Of a DNA stretch of 7,296 nucleotides, positions 5,436 through 7,296 are shown piece by piece (position 1 is the stretch's first letter; the number at the start of each line of letters is the position of its first letter). The position numbers and the translations under genes were made by a program. Under the pieces are notes generated by a model. That model saw only the letters and a program-made list of their open reading frames with translations, did no database searches and had not been told where the DNA came from. This DNA comes from Mayfieldus sp038040285 (lineage in GTDB: Bacteria > Actinomycetota > Thermoleophilia > Solirubrobacterales > 70-9): NCBI GenBank assembly GCA_038040285.1, contig JBBPIN010000066.1:1-7296 (forward strand), given 5' to 3'.

Positions 5436-5442
5436 GGGTCGG

Positions 5443-5448
5443 ATTGTA
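5443..5448 (-). promoter_or_regulatory. Candidate -10 box for the tRNA-Met
   Basis: TACAAT on the minus strand differs from TATAAT by one base and stands out in GC-rich surroundings. It ends 7 nt before the tRNA 5' end (5435), so transcription would start at or next to the mature 5' end. No recognisable -35 hexamer is present 17 nt upstream. Confidence 0.35.
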
Positions 5449-5459
5449 CGCCGCGGGCG

Positions 5460-5469
5460 CGATAGGCGG
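5460..5469 (+). promoter_or_regulatory. CGATAGGCGG motif, copy 3; SD-like site for the distal tail gene
   Basis: This is an exact copy of the 10-nt core found at 152-161 and 237-246. AGGCGG (5464-5469) lies only 3 nt before GTG 5473, closer than usual, so the SD role is less certain here than at 253; the following GGGG may shift the effective pairing. Confidence 0.5.
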
Positions 5470-5472
5470 GGT

Positions 5473-6339
5473 GTGTACGAGTACGGGGCTGTTTTCACGT
5501 TGGTGGGGCCGGACGGGACGACCGTGATCTTCAACGACGGCCTGTCGGGGTTGTGGTTGGAGGAAGTGACGGGGTTCGACTCGCCGAACATCCGGATGAA
5601 CATCGAGGAGCTGCCGGAGACCGATGGGGCGATCGCGGGGGACGCGTGGATGGGGCAGCGGCCGGTGACGTTGAAGGGGAAGATCGCCGGTTTGTCTCCG
5701 ACCGACCGGAACGCGGTGCTGGTCAGCTTGCAGCGCGCGCTCAGGGCGCTCCGGTCGGATTTGACGTTGATGTCGCAGCCCTCAGGGTTGCCGGCGATGC
5801 AGGTGACCGCCCGGCTCGACAACTTCCGCTACAGCGGCCTGTTCGCGAAGGACTTTCTGATTTCGGTCGTGTGCCCGGACCCGGGGATCTACTCGCAGAC
5901 GGTGAACACGGCGGCGGCGACGCAGGCGGGGACGCCGGCGACACCTGGGGCGGAGTTCCCGCTCGCGTTTCCGATCAACTTCGGCGGCGGCGGCGGCGCC
6001 TATGCGGTGCTTGTGTCGGTGACGAACGGCGGCAACTTCACCGCGCCCGCGGTGTTCCGTGTGTTCGGGCCGATCAAGAACCCGCAGCTGACGAACGCCG
6101 ACACCGGCGAGTCGCTGTATGTCGACTCGATCGAGCTCGCCTCCGGTGAGTGGCTGGACATCGACATGGGCGCGCGCACAGCGGTGAAGAGCGACGGCAC
6201 GAGCTGGTACGCGAACGTGCGGTTCCCCGCGTCGACATGGTGGCTGCTTCCGCCCGGGTCGACGACGGTGCAGCTGTGGGGTTCTGGGACGACGGTCGAG
6301 ACGGAGCTCGGCGTCTACTGGCGCGACACCTGGTGCTAA
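5473..6339 (+). CDS. Distal tail protein (Dit-like, siphovirus tail component)
   Basis: This 288-residue protein follows the tape measure, where siphoviruses encode the distal tail protein, a hexameric ring joining the tail tube to the tip. The N-terminal part (about 1-140) has the expected beta-rich pattern (FTLVGPDGTTVIFND, then GQRPVTLKGKIAGL and LQRALRALRSDLTLM). A linker rich in Thr, Ala and Pro (about 142-158) leads to a C-terminal beta-sandwich-like domain (about 160-288), including VTNGGNFTAPAVFRVFGP and WWLLPPGSTTVQLWG, as in Dit proteins with a galectin-like second domain. GTG 5473 is chosen because the frame upstream, open to TTG 5284, is only the translation of antisense tRNA sequence, and because of the AGGCGG just ahead. 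Its TAA shares two bases with the stop of the convergent minus-strand gene. The family call is by pattern and position. Confidence 0.82.
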   Translation: MYEYGAVFTLVGPDGTTVIFNDGLSGLWLEEVTGFDSPNIRMNIEELPETDGAIAGDAWMGQRPVTLKGKIAGLSPTDRNAVLVSLQRALRALRSDLTLMSQPSGLPAMQVTARLDNFRYSGLFAKDFLISVVCPDPGIYSQTVNTAAATQAGTPATPGAEFPLAFPINFGGGGGAYAVLVSVTNGGNFTAPAVFRVFGPIKNPQLTNADTGESLYVDSIELASGEWLDIDMGARTAVKSDGTSWYANVRFPASTWWLLPPGSTTVQLWGSGTTVETELGVYWRDTWC

Positions 6340-7296
6340 CGGAACTCCCAGACGCGAATGATTCCAGCAGCGCCTGGTCCGCCAGTGTTAACGCCCACAT
6401 TTCCGTTAGATTGACCGCCGCTTCCTCCGCCCCCGTAGAGGCTTCCCGCATTACCGGTAAGGGTGCTAGAGCTTGGTGTCGCAGATTGCTCAGCGCCAAA
6501 TCCGAGATAAGAGCTTCCGCCTGCGCCGTTACCAAGCACGTTTATTGCCGCTGTACCTCGCCCGCCAGGGGAAGTAACTTGGCCCGTTCCAGCAATGCCG
6601 CCCGCCCCCCCAAAAACGGCCGTGTTCAGCACGCCTGCTGCGCCTCCAGCGCCGCTCTTGGCGACGATGGTTGTAGCGTTCCAAGTCGTATCACTACCGG
6701 CGTTGCCTGCGCCCGCTGATACGCCCGTGCCGCCCGCGCCGATCACGTATGAGACGCCCGAGAATCCCGAGGTAAGTAGCGAGGCCGCATATCCGCCGCC
6801 GCCTCCACCGCCACCGGCAGCAGAACCAGACCCAATTGCAGGACAACCGCCTCCGGCGCCTCCACCAGCAACCAGCTCGACGTAGACGCGCGTCGTGCCG
6901 GTCGTGGGCGTGTACGTGCCGGATGAGGTGAGTATTTGTACGCCGATTAGACTGGAGCCGCTGGCGCCGCTGGCGCCGACCGCGGGTCGGACGAGCGGGT
7001 TGTTGTTGCTGGCGCCGGTGGTGTCGATCTTGGCGGTGACGATCGAGCTGGCTGCGGCGTCGACGAGGACGTTGGCGATCAGGAGGCTGCTGCCGGGGAC
7101 GGCGCCGGCGCCGGTGCAGTTGGTGAGGGTGGCGCCGCCGGTGGGGGTGCCGGCGACGACGAAGATGTCGATCTCGTTGGTGACGTCGCCGAGGAAGGCG
7201 TCGCGGACACGGACGACGACCCGGTCGACACGCGGGTTGGACGGGTCGGCGGCCGCGATGGTGACGTTCTCGGTCGCGTCGAGGGTGTGCAGCGTC
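6336..7296 (-). CDS. Tail fibre / receptor-binding-like protein with glycine-rich C-terminus (5' end outside window)
   Basis: The minus-strand frame is open without a stop from 7295 down to TAG at 6338-6336, giving 319 visible residues; the start is beyond the right edge. The visible N-part contains DPSNPRVDRVVVRVRD, FVVAGTPTGG and SSLLIANVLVDAAASS, a pattern seen in actinophage minor tail proteins of the tail tip. After ILTSSGTYTPTTGTTRVYV it becomes glycine-rich (from about residue 142), with GGGGGGGYAAS, GAGGTG and a terminal GGPGAAGIIRVWEFR, as in glycine-rich domains at the end of phage fibre and adhesin proteins. It probably binds the host surface. Third-position G+C is about 92% before 6897 but about 53% after it, so the glycine-rich domain looks acquired. 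The orientation is opposite to all other genes in the window. Confidence 0.75.
   Translation of the reverse strand, partial: TLHTLDATENVTIAAADPSNPRVDRVVVRVRDAFLGDVTNEIDIFVVAGTPTGGATLTNCTGAGAVPGSSLLIANVLVDAAASSIVTAKIDTTGASNNNPLVRPAVGASGASGSSLIGVQILTSSGTYTPTTGTTRVYVELVAGGGAGGGCPAIGSGSAAGGGGGGGGYAASLLTSGFSGVSYVIGAGGTGVSAGAGNAGSDTTWNATTIVAKSGAGGAAGVLNTAVFGGAGGIAGTGQVTSPGGRGTAAINVLGNGAGGSSYLGFGAEQSATPSSSTLTGNAGSLYGGGGSGGQSNGNVGVNTGGPGAAGIIRVWEFR

Noticed and set aside
5284..5472. Upstream extension of the distal tail ORF to TTG 5284, and the overlapping ORF 5264-5527
   Set aside because: The peptides (GGDRTRDRALAGLEPATS and GIEPATGRWRGSNPRPPG) are well-known artefacts of translating antisense tRNA sequence. 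There is no SD, and the stretch is occupied by the tRNA-like elements.
5553..6149. 198-codon alternative frame on the plus strand
   Set aside because: It is a shadow frame inside the distal tail gene, with a Gly/Arg/Asp-rich product of no recognisable fold; the distal tail frame explains the region.
6150..6719. 189-codon plus-strand frame running past 6339
   Set aside because: It spans the end of the distal tail gene and the antisense of the fibre-like gene. The minus-strand frame gives a coherent glycine-rich domain continuing to the window edge, so this frame is a shadow.
6595..6885. Pro/Ala-rich plus-strand ORF
   Set aside because: It is the reverse complement of the glycine-rich coding stretch (GGN read backwards gives Pro and Ala codons) and has no SD.

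Overview
The window is high-GC DNA that reads as the tail-morphogenesis module of a long-tailed phage or prophage (siphovirus type), most likely from an actinobacterial host. Support comes from the gene order (small proteins, out-of-frame chaperone pair, very long tape measure, distal tail protein, tail-fibre-like protein), the strong G/C bias at third codon positions, and protein signatures typical of actinophage tails. Whether it is integrated or free cannot be told from the window.

Layout. 2-142: 3' end of an unidentified small gene. 143-252: a gap holding two 12-bp copies of a GCCGATAGGCGG motif, a scrambled tRNA-like fragment on the minus strand and a strong rho-independent terminator. 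253-447: a small coiled-coil-like protein. 410-1367: two overlapping out-of-frame ORFs that look like the G/GT tail assembly chaperones joined by a programmed frameshift (+1 or -2); both halves carry an HGC-x3-CEAC motif. 1367-5233: a 1288-residue tape measure protein with an NlpC/P60 peptidase domain embedded mid-protein. 5234-5472: a structured gap with a hairpin, a circularly permuted tRNA-like cloverleaf and a near-complete initiator-like tRNA-Met(CAT), all tRNA-like sequence on the minus strand. 5473-6339: distal tail protein. 6336-7296: a glycine-rich receptor-binding/tail-fibre-like protein on the minus strand, convergent with the distal tail gene, overlapping it at the stop codons, and cut by the window edge.

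The plus-strand genes form one assembly line. The chaperones load the tape measure, the tape measure sets tail length and carries a peptidoglycan-cutting domain, and the distal tail protein forms the ring between tube and tip. The minus-strand protein probably sits at the tip or fibre and contacts the host surface.

The most unusual content is in the two larger non-coding gaps. Both contain tRNA-derived sequence in the orientation opposite to the tail genes, both end with the same 10-mer CGATAGGCGG just before the next start codon, and one holds T-arm, acceptor and D-arm in permuted order with a perfect hairpin inserted in the D-loop. These points are read directly from the sequence; any function for them is inference.
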